NCBI GenBank assembly: GCA_020354025.1
Contig: CP070638.1
Location: 186,001-250,000 of the forward strand
Source of the DNA: Fidelibacterota bacterium
Lineage (GTDB): Bacteria; Fidelibacterota; Marinisomatia; SCGC-AAA003-L08; TS1B11
DNA: 64,000 bases
Reading direction: 5' to 3'
Shown: positions 1 through 9,017 of the stretch, piece after piece
Layout: each line of letters opens with the position of its first letter
Position numbering within the stretch: the first letter of the stretch is position 1
Notes under the pieces: model-generated
What the model saw: the letters and a program-made list of their open reading frames with translations, nothing else
Told to the model about the DNA's origin: nothing
The model's database searches: none
Made by a program: the position numbers and the translations under genes

Positions 1-243
1 GCGGAAAGGTCCCAAAACAATCTGCACCAGATACTTGAAATTTTCCGTGAAGCCCAGAGGAAGGGGGAGATAAGGAAAAACCTGAACTTGGAATTCGTAG
101 CGTTCATGCTCGATCATACCTTGGAATTGAGCGAGGATCCCCGCCTCCAAGTTATTTTTCCAAGCACATATGAACTGGTGCGTGATTGGCTGGACTACTT
201 CTTCTACGGCATTATGGGTAAAGAAGGAGAGGTAAATGCGTGA
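1..243 (+). CDS. TetR/AcrR-family regulator, C-terminal part (partial)
   Basis: Frame 1 is open from the first base to the TGA at 241-243 and gives about 80 residues. The N-terminal helix-turn-helix lies outside the window. The visible part is helical with aromatic positions near the end (DYFFYGIMGK), the look of a TetR ligand-binding/dimerisation C-terminus. It sits directly upstream of a LolA-like/barrel/RND operon in the same direction, a common position for a TetR repressor of an efflux or lipid-export operon. The family call rests on this fragment and its context only. Confidence 0.6.
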   Translation, partial: AERSQNNLHQILEIFREAQRKGEIRKNLNLEFVAFMLDHTLELSEDPRLQVIFPSTYELVRDWLDYFFYGIMGKEGEVNA

Positions 244-316
244 CGATCCCGTAATTTTGCCTCGTGGAAGCGATCACCTGCACCCGATTAAATACATTCT
301 TGCGGCCGTAATAAGG

Positions 317-330
317 TGTGACTGTTCACA
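317..330. promoter_or_regulatory. Inverted repeat TGTGA-N4-TCACA, candidate operator
   Basis: The arms TGTGA (317-321) and TCACA (326-330) are perfect with a 4-base spacer. The site lies 43 bases before the LolA-like gene and just ahead of a -10-like TATGAT (335-340). It could be the operator for the TetR protein encoded immediately upstream. A CRP site would need a 6-base spacer, so the TetR reading is preferred. No convincing -35 box is visible. Confidence 0.35.
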
Positions 331-372
331 TGGATATGATAAATTAGCGTCCCGGAGAGAAAGGATTTTAGG

Positions 373-1149
373 ATGAAGTTCAATTTAGGCCTTAAGAGGC
401 CATTCATTATCTATCTGGCTGCCCTGCTTGTACCTATCAACTGGCTCCCAGCCCAGCAGCCGACCGGCCAGGAAATCCTGGACCGGATAAACGAGATCAC
501 AAACGTCACCAATTCCAGTAGCGTAATGACGCAAACCATCAAGACCTCCTCCGGCCAGCTCAGGACCTTCGAGCTGGAGTCATATTCTGCCAACAAGGGG
601 GAAAAGACCCTCATGCGCTACCGCAAGCCATCCAGCGTGAAGGGGCAGGCGTTCTTGATGCTGAACCACGCCGATGATATCTGGACCTACTTCCCCCGGA
701 CCAAGCGGGTGCGCAAGCTGGCCTCCCACGCCAAGAAGCAGAGCGCCCAAGGCAGCGACTTCACCTACGAGGACATGGGCGGCGGGGACACCTGGAAAGA
801 GGAGTTCGAGCCCACCAACCTCGGCGAGGTGGAGCTGGAGGGACAGTCCTGCTGGAAACTGCAGCTGGACGGGATTCCCGAAAAGGAGCCGCCCTATCCC
901 AAGATGACCATCATCGTCCGGCAGGAGGACTATCACCCGCTGCAGGTGGACTATTACAGCGACCGGGAGGACGTGATGAAAAGCCTCTACATGGGAGACA
1001 TCCAGGAGGTAGACGGCATCCCCACGGCCATGAAGCTGACTATGCGCAACCACGACAAGGCTACTGAGACCAAGATGGAGGTCCTGTCTATTACCTATGA
1101 CTGGGAGCCGCCCAAGGGATTCTTTTCTGAGAGGAATCTGAAAAAATGA
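373..1149 (+). CDS. LolA-like outer membrane lipoprotein-sorting protein
   Basis: The 258-residue protein has an N-terminal signal peptide (hydrophobic stretch at about residues 11-25, cleavage near PAQQ). The body has the LolA/LolB-like open beta-barrel pattern typical of proteins named outer membrane lipoprotein-sorting protein: YRKPSSVKGQAFL, DDIWTYFPRTKRVRKL, then a conserved GSDFTYEDM segment. Such proteins bind lipids in the periplasm and often accompany RND/MMPL transporters. It begins after an AAAGGA-type ribosome site, and its stop overlaps the next start (ATGA at 1146-1149), so the two are translationally coupled. Likely role: periplasmic lipid carrier for the exporter two genes downstream. 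True LolA, the lipoprotein chaperone, is less likely given the neighbours. Confidence 0.8.
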   Translation: MKFNLGLKRPFIIYLAALLVPINWLPAQQPTGQEILDRINEITNVTNSSSVMTQTIKTSSGQLRTFELESYSANKGEKTLMRYRKPSSVKGQAFLMLNHADDIWTYFPRTKRVRKLASHAKKQSAQGSDFTYEDMGGGDTWKEEFEPTNLGEVELEGQSCWKLQLDGIPEKEPPYPKMTIIVRQEDYHPLQVDYYSDREDVMKSLYMGDIQEVDGIPTAMKLTMRNHDKATETKMEVLSITYDWEPPKGFFSERNLKK

Positions 1150-2318
1150 AGTCCGGCCACCTTATTGTTGTGATCAGCTTGCTTCCCATGACCCTTTCGG
1201 CTCAGACCGAGTTTTTCGGGTACTTTGAGACCGAACAGGATCTGGCCAGGATCAGCGGGCAGCAGTACAACTACGGCTACAGCAAGCTGCGCCTGGACAT
1301 GATGGCCTACCCGGCCGAGTCCGTCACCATCGGGGCCAACCTGAACATCCGGCGTCTCAGTGGGCAGAAAACGTGGAATATGCTGGACTTCCTCCCTAAG
1401 AGGATCTGGGAGCCCGTGTTCGGCGACAGCGGCGAGTTTCCTATCACCCTGGCCGACACCCTCTATCTTGATAACGTCTTTATAAAATTGAACTTCCCCC
1501 TCTTTGATATTACAGTCGGGAAGCAACAGATCTCCCTGGGCACGGGGTACGCCTGGAATCCGGTGGATATTTTCAACATTAAGGAGCTGCTTGATCCCAC
1601 CTACGAACAAGCCGGTGTCACGGCCCTGAGGATGGAGCTGCCGCTGGTGGGCCGCTCGGGATTGGACCTCATCCTGGTCCCTGAGGATTCGTGGGAGAAT
1701 TCCGCCAAGATGGTTCAGGGAAAGGTAGGCTTGGGCAGCTTCGACTTGACGGCAAACATTACTGAATACAAGGCCCCAAATCCCTATTGGCGTTTGCCAA
1801 TTGACACTACCACACCCCCCTCCACCCACACCGTCCGGCAGAGGATCGGCGGCTCTCTGGTTGGAGAGGTTCTCGGTATCGGTATCTGGGGCGAGGGCTT
1901 GTGGGATCTGAAAGATCAACCAATAGAATTCGACGAGTATCTCATCGGTATTGACCATACCTTTGATTTCAGGACCTACCTCATGGTGGAGTACTATCAC
2001 AACGGGGGTGGCGTCGCCGATCGGGACAGCCTCCAGTTCAGTGATTTCACATACTCTCTCAGCGGCCAGTCACACAGCCTGATGCAGGATTATGCCTTCG
2101 TGGTTGTCCACCATCCTCTGACCGATCTGATCTCTCTGGGGCTGCTCGGGTTTGCTAACCTGAATGACCAGAGCTACATGGTGGCCCCCAGCCTGGAGTG
2201 GAGCGCCTTTGAGAATGTGAACATCAGTTTATTGTTGAGCCACGCCCAGGGCGGCAAGGATTCGGAATTCGGCATGCAGGAGTGGGGCCTCCGGCTCCGC
2301 CTGCGGGCATATTTCTAA
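1146..2318 (+). CDS. Predicted outer-membrane beta-barrel protein of the RND operon
   Basis: The 390-residue protein has a short signal peptide (MKSGHLIVVISLLPMTLSAQ). It then shows many alternating, aromatic-rich strands (YNYGYSKLRLDMMAY, VTIGANLNIRRL) and ends in Phe (RLRLRAYF), the usual C-terminal signature for outer-membrane insertion. I recognise no named family; it resembles porin-like barrels such as DUF1302-type proteins only in general architecture. It lies between the LolA-like gene (4-base overlap) and the RND gene, so an outer-membrane exit or docking role for the exported lipid is the simplest inference. Confidence 0.65.
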   Translation: MKSGHLIVVISLLPMTLSAQTEFFGYFETEQDLARISGQQYNYGYSKLRLDMMAYPAESVTIGANLNIRRLSGQKTWNMLDFLPKRIWEPVFGDSGEFPITLADTLYLDNVFIKLNFPLFDITVGKQQISLGTGYAWNPVDIFNIKELLDPTYEQAGVTALRMELPLVGRSGLDLILVPEDSWENSAKMVQGKVGLGSFDLTANITEYKAPNPYWRLPIDTTTPPSTHTVRQRIGGSLVGEVLGIGIWGEGLWDLKDQPIEFDEYLIGIDHTFDFRTYLMVEYYHNGGGVADRDSLQFSDFTYSLSGQSHSLMQDYAFVVVHHPLTDLISLGLLGFANLNDQSYMVAPSLEWSAFENVNISLLLSHAQGGKDSEFGMQEWGLRLRLRAYF

Positions 2319-2342
2319 ATGAAACGGGAAAGGAGAATTCCT

Positions 2343-5126
2343 ATGCGTGATCGATTATTAACTGCTGTCGCCACCTACGTGGTGAAGCGACCCTGGTGGA
2401 CTGTTTTGTGGATATTGTGTATCACCATAGTGCTTGGCTATATGATGGGCAGGTTATTTCAAGCGGGAGTGTCCACGGAATACGCGGACATGATGCCCCA
2501 GGACGATCCTTCCATCATCGAGTTCAACACGATTATGGAGGAATATAATGCCACTTCGACGCTGTACATGGTTGCCGAGGGTGATGATCAGGCTCTGAGG
2601 GCATTCGCGGATGAGGTAATTCCCCAGATCGAAGATATGGAGCAGTATGTCACCGATGTTATCTATCAGGCTCCCCGGGATTTCATCGCCGAGCATGCGC
2701 TGATGCTCATGAAGACCAGCGATCTGGAAAACAGCCGGACCCTGTTCGAGGATCCCAACCTGGTGGGCTTCCTTACCAACCTCAATGACAGCTTTGAGAA
2801 AGAGTATATCCAGAGCGAGGAAAAGATCTCCAACCTGGAGCAGGAACAGGGGGCCGTACGATTCCTGGACGGCATTCAGACCTGGGTGGATGAGTTTGAC
2901 AATGCCCTGGAAGGCCAGGTGGAGGATGCCGGCGCTGCCGCCAGCGAGGCTATCCTGTTCGGCAGCGGCTATAACCAGAGTTGGGACCGCCGCATGATGA
3001 TCTTTAAGGTCATGACGACCTTCACCATATACGATCTCGGGCCCATGATTGATTGTCCTAATGCGATCGATGCGATCATCCTGCCAGCAGCGGAGAAGCA
3101 CGGCGTGGATGCCGGGCTCACCGGTTCCATCATTCTCGGTCGGGATAAAATGGAGGCCATCAGTACCGATATGATCGTCATCACCCTGCTGGCCATCGTG
3201 GGAGTACTTATTCTCTTTATGGTGGCCTTTCGTATGATTGTGGCCCCCTTCCTGGCGATCATTACCCTCATTTTTGGGGTTGTCTGGGCTATGGGCTTAG
3301 CCTGGCCATTGGTGGGTCAGCTCAATATATTAACGGCCATGATGGGGGCGATGCTGGTCGGCCTGGGGATCGATTTCTCCATCCATATCATAGCGGTTTA
3401 TACTGAGTGGCGTGCCAGGGGGGAGGATGTCCTCACCGCCATGACGGGCGCTATGACCCGGTCGGGCAAGGGGATCATCACCGGGGCCTTCACCACGGCC
3501 ATCGCCTTCATGACCTTGATCTTCGGCAAGACCGACGGTATGCGGCAGTTCGGCCTGGTCCTGGGTGTGGGTCTCCTCCTGACCATGGTTGCTACCCTTT
3601 CGATCCTGCCTACCCTGCTGGTCCTCCGGGAACGCTTCTGGGAACGCATACGTAAGGAGGCCAAGCCCAAGCTACCCCGGGATATTTCCTACCGGTTCCT
3701 GGGTTCTTCCGCCCAGTGGTTGTCCCAGCGTTGGATCTTCTCGCTGGTGGCGGTGGTGATCGTAGTGGGATTCTTTGCCTACCGCGGGTTCCAACTGGAA
3801 ATGGACTATGACAGCCGCAACCTGCTGCCAAAGGGTTTGAAGTCACTGGAGCTGCAGGACAAGATGATCGAGGCCTTCGACATGGACCCCGACAATGCCA
3901 TGCTTACCGCCACCTCGCTGGAAGAGGCCTATACTCTCACGGAGGCAACCAAGGATGCTTCCACCGTTGGTGTTGTCAGTTCTATCGTGGACCTGTTGCC
4001 CCCGAAGGGGGAGCAGGAACAGCGGAAAGCCCTGGTAGCTGATGTTCGCCGGACCATGGCGCGGGCTCAGATTTCCCCCACCATCACCCGGGCTGATCTG
4101 GACCGCCTGAAAGCCGAAGTAGAGCGGCTGGAGGACAACGTAATGGAAATCCAGTCCATGGCCTTTATCGGCGGACAGGACAAGGTCTACCTCAAAGCGG
4201 GACTATTGGTAGGGGTAGTACCCGACGAGGAAGATCCCTCCATGGTTGCACTACATGAACGACTAAATCCCAATATGCCAGACATTACCCAAGGCACACT
4301 CTCCGCGCTGCGCGAACGCCTCAACTCCGACGGAATCCGCTCGCTGAGCAATGTGAGCCGGTTCCATCGGGACTTTGCCGCCGCTTTCAAGCCGGCGGTG
4401 GTAGGTATGGCCAACACGGAGACACTGACCGTCGAGTCCCTGCCGCCGGAAATCCGCGACCAGTATGTGGGCAAGTCGGGTCAACATTTTTTAATCTACG
4501 TCTTTGCCCGGGAAAATATCTGGAATCGGCAAAATATGGCGCGTTTGGTCAATGAAATGCAGAAGGTCAGTCCCCGGGCGACGGGGATGCCGATCATTTA
4601 TCATGCCCTGTTGCGAGGGATAACTGCTGATGGCAGGCTGGCGATGCAGATTGCCCTGGGACTTATCTTCCTGCTGCTGCTGGCCGACTTCAAGAATGTC
4701 TGGAAAGCTCTGCTGGCCATCGTGCCCCTGATCTTCGGGGTCCTGCTAATGCTGGGAGTCATGCATCTGTCAGGCATGATGCTCACATTGGTTGGATTTT
4801 ACGCTGTACCGATTATCATCGGTATCGGCATTGATGACGGTGTGCACATCATTCACCGCTATAACGTAGAGGGCAGCCGTAAGCACACCGCTGTCTTCTC
4901 CTCAACTGGCCGGGCGATCCTGCTTACGTCCCTGACGACCATGCTCGCCTTCGGGTCACTGTGGTTTGCCCGCTTCTCGGGACTGAGTGACTTGGGCATA
5001 GTCCTGCTCATCGGGGTTGGTGCCTGCTTCGTGGCAACCGTGCTGGTAATCCCGGTGCTGGCCGGGCTGGGGCATGGGATCGCCGACCGCAGGGGCGGCG
5101 CAGCGCCAGAGACAAGCGAAGAGTAG
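2343..5126 (+). CDS. RND-superfamily MMPL/HpnN-type lipid exporter
   Basis: This is an inner-membrane transporter of about 927 residues with two six-helix halves, each preceded by a large periplasmic domain. The first TM segment is near residues 20-38. The family signature before the conserved helix occurs in both halves: GLGIDFSIH near residue 340 and GIGIDDGVH near residue 827. This duplicated RND/MMPL form exports lipids (hopanoids, sterols, mycolates) rather than drugs. An in-frame ATG at 2319 directly follows the upstream stop, but the strong AAAGGAG at 2329-2335 fits the ATG at 2343, so that start is chosen. It is the third gene of the LolA-like/barrel/RND operon. Confidence 0.85.
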   Translation: MRDRLLTAVATYVVKRPWWTVLWILCITIVLGYMMGRLFQAGVSTEYADMMPQDDPSIIEFNTIMEEYNATSTLYMVAEGDDQALRAFADEVIPQIEDMEQYVTDVIYQAPRDFIAEHALMLMKTSDLENSRTLFEDPNLVGFLTNLNDSFEKEYIQSEEKISNLEQEQGAVRFLDGIQTWVDEFDNALEGQVEDAGAAASEAILFGSGYNQSWDRRMMIFKVMTTFTIYDLGPMIDCPNAIDAIILPAAEKHGVDAGLTGSIILGRDKMEAISTDMIVITLLAIVGVLILFMVAFRMIVAPFLAIITLIFGVVWAMGLAWPLVGQLNILTAMMGAMLVGLGIDFSIHIIAVYTEWRARGEDVLTAMTGAMTRSGKGIITGAFTTAIAFMTLIFGKTDGMRQFGLVLGVGLLLTMVATLSILPTLLVLRERFWERIRKEAKPKLPRDISYRFLGSSAQWLSQRWIFSLVAVVIVVGFFAYRGFQLEMDYDSRNLLPKGLKSLELQDKMIEAFDMDPDNAMLTATSLEEAYTLTEATKDASTVGVVSSIVDLLPPKGEQEQRKALVADVRRTMARAQISPTITRADLDRLKAEVERLEDNVMEIQSMAFIGGQDKVYLKAGLLVGVVPDEEDPSMVALHERLNPNMPDITQGTLSALRERLNSDGIRSLSNVSRFHRDFAAAFKPAVVGMANTETLTVESLPPEIRDQYVGKSGQHFLIYVFARENIWNRQNMARLVNEMQKVSPRATGMPIIYHALLRGITADGRLAMQIALGLIFLLLLADFKNVWKALLAIVPLIFGVLLMLGVMHLSGMMLTLVGFYAVPIIIGIGIDDGVHIIHRYNVEGSRKHTAVFSSTGRAILLTSLTTMLAFGSLWFARFSGLSDLGIVLLIGVGACFVATVLVIPVLAGLGHGIADRRGGAAPETSEE

Positions 5127-5185
5127 GGCAGCAGGCACACAACCGCAGAGCCTGTCCGACCACTACGGTTACATTGATGAAGCTA

Positions 5186-5224
5186 CACAGGCCTCGGGAG
5201 CGATCCTGGGGCCTGTGGGGCTTT
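5186..5224 (+). terminator. Hairpin after the RND gene, terminator-like
   Basis: CACAGGCC (5186-5193) pairs perfectly with GGCCTGTG (5210-5217) across a 16-base loop, followed by GGGCTTT. The stem is strong but the T-tract is short, so it may be a weak intrinsic terminator or an mRNA-stabilising hairpin. It lies 60 bases after the exporter stop codon. Confidence 0.45.
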
Positions 5225-5292
5225 AGAACTCTTTGGGAGTGGAGGAATGCAAACATAATTTATGCCATTGACCAGACCTGGATGCTGAGCCC

Positions 5293-5793
5293 ATGGACGT
5301 CCTGATAATCATTGGAGTTATTCTCGTCACTATTATTTTAGCTCTGGTCACCTGGATTGGTGTCCCAGGGACGTTTATCATGTCAGTCTTCGTGCTCGTC
5401 TGCGGCTGGCTAACCGGTTTTGCGACGATTACACTAGCCCATGTGGTAGTCATTCTCGCGATTTCAATTTCCCTTGAGGTGGTGGAGTTTTTCATGGCAG
5501 GAGTGGCTGCCAGGTATTATGGCGCTAGCAGGCGTTCGGCGGTGTTTGCCATTCTGGGCGGCCTAGCCGGGACGATTATCGGCGTGAGTATATTGGTGCC
5601 TATCGGTGCGTTGATTGGGCTTTTCGTCGGTTCTTATCTCGGGGCCTATCTGGGTGAGAAGCTATCCGGCAAAACCGACGCTGAAGCAGCCAGGGCCGCC
5701 TTAGGCACGGTTCTCGGCAACGTGGCGAGCAAAACCCTCAAGTCCACGGCGGTGGTAATCATCGGGATTTGGTTGGCGAAGATGCTGACATAG
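5293..5793 (+). CDS. DUF456 family small membrane protein
   Basis: The 166-residue protein is almost entirely hydrophobic with about four to five membrane segments. It has the DUF456 pattern of glycine-zipper helices (GLAGTIIGVSILVPIGALIG, then GSYLGAYLGE) and a small cytoplasmic stretch SGKTDAEAARAALGT. DUF456 proteins have no established function. It follows the RND operon by 166 bases, behind a hairpin, so it is probably a separate transcript. The start ATG has no strong ribosome site nearby. Confidence 0.75.
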   Translation: MDVLIIIGVILVTIILALVTWIGVPGTFIMSVFVLVCGWLTGFATITLAHVVVILAISISLEVVEFFMAGVAARYYGASRRSAVFAILGGLAGTIIGVSILVPIGALIGLFVGSYLGAYLGEKLSGKTDAEAARAALGTVLGNVASKTLKSTAVVIIGIWLAKMLT

Positions 5794-5898
5794 TCTGATT
5801 TGCCTCTGCTCAGGAAGTCGGCTGACAGATGTTTATGGTCACATATATATCATATGGGTAACTTTATCATTACGAAATAATATCAGGAGCAATTCATC

Positions 5899-8013
5899 AT
5901 GAAAACATCTCTTCTGTTCATCTTTTCCGCAGGCTTATTGTTCTGGTCGTGTTCGATGATTAAGAAGGAACCATTAAAGGAACAGAATCCGTTTCTTCTC
6001 GAATATAACACACCTTTTGAGGTGCCTCCCTTCGACAAAATAAAAGAAGAACATTATCTGTCGGCATTTAAAGAAGGGATAAAACAAGAGTGGAGTCAGA
6101 TTGAGGCTATCGCCAACAGCTCGGAAGCCCCCACGTTTGAAAACACTATCGAGGCGATGGAAGGCAGTGGTGCACTGCTGACCAGGGTTGATAACGTGCA
6201 TTATAATATGACTTTAGCCCACACGAATGATGAGCTGCAAAGAATCGCAAAAGAGGTGGCCCCGCTGCTGTCCAGGCACCGGGATGATATCATCTTAAAT
6301 GATAAATTGTTTAAGAGAGTAAAAGCTGTGTATGAGCAGAAAGACGGGCTGGACTTGACGGTAGAGCAGAATACCCTTCTCGATAAATACTATAAGGATT
6401 TTATAAGGGGTGGCGCTGACCTTAACGAGGAGAATAAAGCTGAATTGAGGGCAATAAATGAGGAGCTCTCCCTTTTAACACTGAAATTTGGTGAGAACGT
6501 CTTGGGAGAGACCAACGCCTTCGAGCTGGTTATCGAAAAGGAAGCAGACTTGGCGGGTCTCCCGGATGCTGCGATCACCGCGGCCGCCGAAGCGGCCGGC
6601 GAACGGGGACACGAAGGCAAATGGGTGTTCACCATACACAAGCCGAGCATGATTCCGTTCCTGCAATATTCTGAAAAACGCGAGCTCAGGGAAAAGATAT
6701 TCAAAGCGTACATAAACAAGGGTGATAATGACACCGAGCTGGATAACAAGGAGATACTATCGAGGATTGCTGCGCTCCGCGTGAAAAAGGCAAATCTGTT
6801 GAGCTACAAAACCCACGCCGATTTTGTGCTTGAAAGAAATATGGCCAAGCGACCTGAAGATGTCTACGATTTTCTCGACCAGCTTTGGAAACCTGCGCTG
6901 GCACGGGCGAAGCAGGAAGCCATCGAGTTCCAGAAAATGATTCGTCAGGAAGGCCACGATTTCAAGCTGGAGCCGTGGGATTGGTGGTATTACGCGGAGA
7001 AGGTGAAGAAGGCAAAGTATGCTCTGGATGATGAGACATTAAGGCCGTACTTTGAGCTGGAAAATGTAAGGAATGGCGCCTTCACCGTCGCGAACAAGCT
7101 GTTTGGGATCACCTTTGATGAAATTACCGATATCCCGAAATATCACGAAGAAGTCAAGGTATTTGAGGCAAAGGAGGCCGATGGTTCGCATATCGGACTG
7201 CTGTATACCGACTACCACCCCAGGGCGAGCAAGCGGGGCGGTGCCTGGATGAGCTCCTATCGCAAACAGTCAAGGTTGGGTGGCATAGAAGTAACTCCGG
7301 TAATTACCAATGTCTGCAATCTCCCCAAACCAACCGGGGACAAGCCAGCCTTACTGAGCCTGGAAAATGTGGAAACGCTGTTCCATGAATTCGGTCACGC
7401 CCTGCAGGGGCTTTTGTCCAGCTGCACCTACCGGCGGCTTTCCGGCACCTCTGTTCCACGTGATTATGTCGAACTCTGCTCACAGATCATGGAAAACTGG
7501 GCAACCGAACCTGAAGTACTGAAATCCTACGCCCGACACTATGAGACTGGCGAACCGATCCCCGATGATCTCATCGCCCGGATCAGGGAAGCACGACACT
7601 TCAACCAGGGCTTTGAGACGGTGGAATACCTGGCGGCATCGTACCTGGACATGGACTGGCATACCCTAACCGAAGCCGAGGAGCTTGAGCCGCTGGAATT
7701 TGAAAATGCTTCACTGGATAGAATAGGCCTGATCCCGGAAATCGTTACACGCTACCGGAGCACCTATTTCAGGCATATCTTTTCGGGCGGCTATTCTTCT
7801 GGATATTATAGCTATATCTGGGCCGAGGTGCTGGATGCCGATGCGTTCCAGGCCTTCAAGGAAGCAGGTCTTTTTGATCAGAAAACGGCGCTGGCGTTCC
7901 GGGAAAACATCCTCGCGACCGGTGGTACCGAAGATCCGATGACCCTGTACAAACGCTTCAGGGGAGCCGAGCCCAAGATTGGTGCCCTGCTGAAAAGAAG
8001 AGGGCTTGACTGA
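5899..8013 (+). CDS. M3-family zinc oligopeptidase, lipoprotein
   Basis: The 704-residue protein belongs to the Dcp/oligopeptidase A group. The signature H496-E-F-G-H500 is intact (LFHEFGHALQG), and the downstream DYVELCSQIMENW supplies the third zinc ligand; Cys replaces the usual Pro of the VELPSQ motif. An N-terminal lipobox (LLFWSC) predicts a lipid-anchored form, whereas E. coli Dcp and OpdA lack this. It probably trims small peptides in the periplasm. A clear AGGAG precedes the ATG. The first third of the gene is visibly more A/T-rich than the rest and than its neighbours. Either Dcp or OpdA specificity is possible. Confidence 0.9.
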   Translation: MKTSLLFIFSAGLLFWSCSMIKKEPLKEQNPFLLEYNTPFEVPPFDKIKEEHYLSAFKEGIKQEWSQIEAIANSSEAPTFENTIEAMEGSGALLTRVDNVHYNMTLAHTNDELQRIAKEVAPLLSRHRDDIILNDKLFKRVKAVYEQKDGLDLTVEQNTLLDKYYKDFIRGGADLNEENKAELRAINEELSLLTLKFGENVLGETNAFELVIEKEADLAGLPDAAITAAAEAAGERGHEGKWVFTIHKPSMIPFLQYSEKRELREKIFKAYINKGDNDTELDNKEILSRIAALRVKKANLLSYKTHADFVLERNMAKRPEDVYDFLDQLWKPALARAKQEAIEFQKMIRQEGHDFKLEPWDWWYYAEKVKKAKYALDDETLRPYFELENVRNGAFTVANKLFGITFDEITDIPKYHEEVKVFEAKEADGSHIGLLYTDYHPRASKRGGAWMSSYRKQSRLGGIEVTPVITNVCNLPKPTGDKPALLSLENVETLFHEFGHALQGLLSSCTYRRLSGTSVPRDYVELCSQIMENWATEPEVLKSYARHYETGEPIPDDLIARIREARHFNQGFETVEYLAASYLDMDWHTLTEAEELEPLEFENASLDRIGLIPEIVTRYRSTYFRHIFSGGYSSGYYSYIWAEVLDADAFQAFKEAGLFDQKTALAFRENILATGGTEDPMTLYKRFRGAEPKIGALLKRRGLD

Positions 8014-8096
8014 GACCTGTTATCCGAGCAGTAATAGAAGGACCCAAGAACTCACGCGGCCTTCATTTTCAATGCTCAATCTATGGATGATTACCG

Positions 8097-8948
8097 CTAT
8101 TGGTCGAGCAGGAACCGCTGCAGCCCCGCCAGATCATCAGTGTTGATCAGGTCGACGCCGGCTGCCACCAACTCCCTCCAGACCGCCTCTCGGGCCTCAC
8201 CTGGCTCATCGGGCGTGGCCCAGAAGCGTACGCGGCGCCCTTCGGCATGAGCCGCGGCTACGATTGACCGGAGCTGTTCCCGCTCGTCTTCGGGCATCGC
8301 TCCCTCACCATCCCAGGAAAAGAAAGCCCCCCACCGGTCGCTGATAAGGGGGATGAAGTCGGCAGGAGCACCGGTGCCTAGGTCTTCCAGCCTCCCATCG
8401 TATGTCGCGTAATGGATGGTCTCCGATTCCATGGTCTTTCGCGGACGGTTACCGGAGATGATGACCGCTATCGGTCCTGTCCTGTCCCCTCCGGTGTCAT
8501 AAGTGACCAGAATGTCGGCGTACGTCTGGAGCACCTTGCGCAGGGCTTTATAGGTCGCCTCGGCCTCTGATTTGATATCGATAAGCAGCGTAAACTGCGG
8601 GCTATCCCGGTAAACACCTCCACCGTTATGCTTGATGCGCTGACGTAGAGGGTCCAGGTAAAGCGACTGCAGGGTGTGGCTTGGCTGAAGGTCCACCGAG
8701 TAATGGGCTACGAGCAGTTCACTGCCCTCAAGGAAGATGTCCGCCTCTACGCTTGTGAAACCATGATCGAGTGCGTCGTATAAGGGGCGGGAGTGCAGGT
8801 AGTCATTGTGCGCATGGGCCCGCGACAGGGGTACCGGTGACCCGCCCGGCTCGGCGAGCGGAGCAGGCTGGGGCGACCGGCAGCCGGTGAGGATGAGGAG
8901 CGGGATCCAGAGGTGAAAGTGTTTCTTATATGTCGTGAAATTCATCAT
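8097..8948 (-). CDS. AIM6-like phosphodiesterase-fold lipoprotein
   Basis: The 283-residue protein carries a lipobox (LLILTGC). The body starts with HAHNDYLHSRPLYDAL, then FTSVEADIFLEGSELLVAHY, the start of a PI-PLC/GDPD-like TIM barrel as in the AIM6 (altered inheritance of mitochondria 6) group. The two histidines and the acidic ExD of the phosphodiesterase site are visible. GDPD and PI-PLC enzymes hydrolyse phosphodiesters of lipids, but the substrate here is unknown. It is convergent with the M3 peptidase gene and lies about 70 bases downstream of sufS on the same strand, so read-through from the suf operon is possible. Confidence 0.75.
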   Translation of the reverse strand: MMNFTTYKKHFHLWIPLLILTGCRSPQPAPLAEPGGSPVPLSRAHAHNDYLHSRPLYDALDHGFTSVEADIFLEGSELLVAHYSVDLQPSHTLQSLYLDPLRQRIKHNGGGVYRDSPQFTLLIDIKSEAEATYKALRKVLQTYADILVTYDTGGDRTGPIAVIISGNRPRKTMESETIHYATYDGRLEDLGTGAPADFIPLISDRWGAFFSWDGEGAMPEDEREQLRSIVAAAHAEGRRVRFWATPDEPGEAREAVWRELVAAGVDLINTDDLAGLQRFLLDQ

Positions 8949-9017
8949 AACAGTTTATCTCACCGTCCCTGATTCCGCTGGTAGGGTACTTGACGCTCTT
9001 TGGTACCGCCTCAAGTA

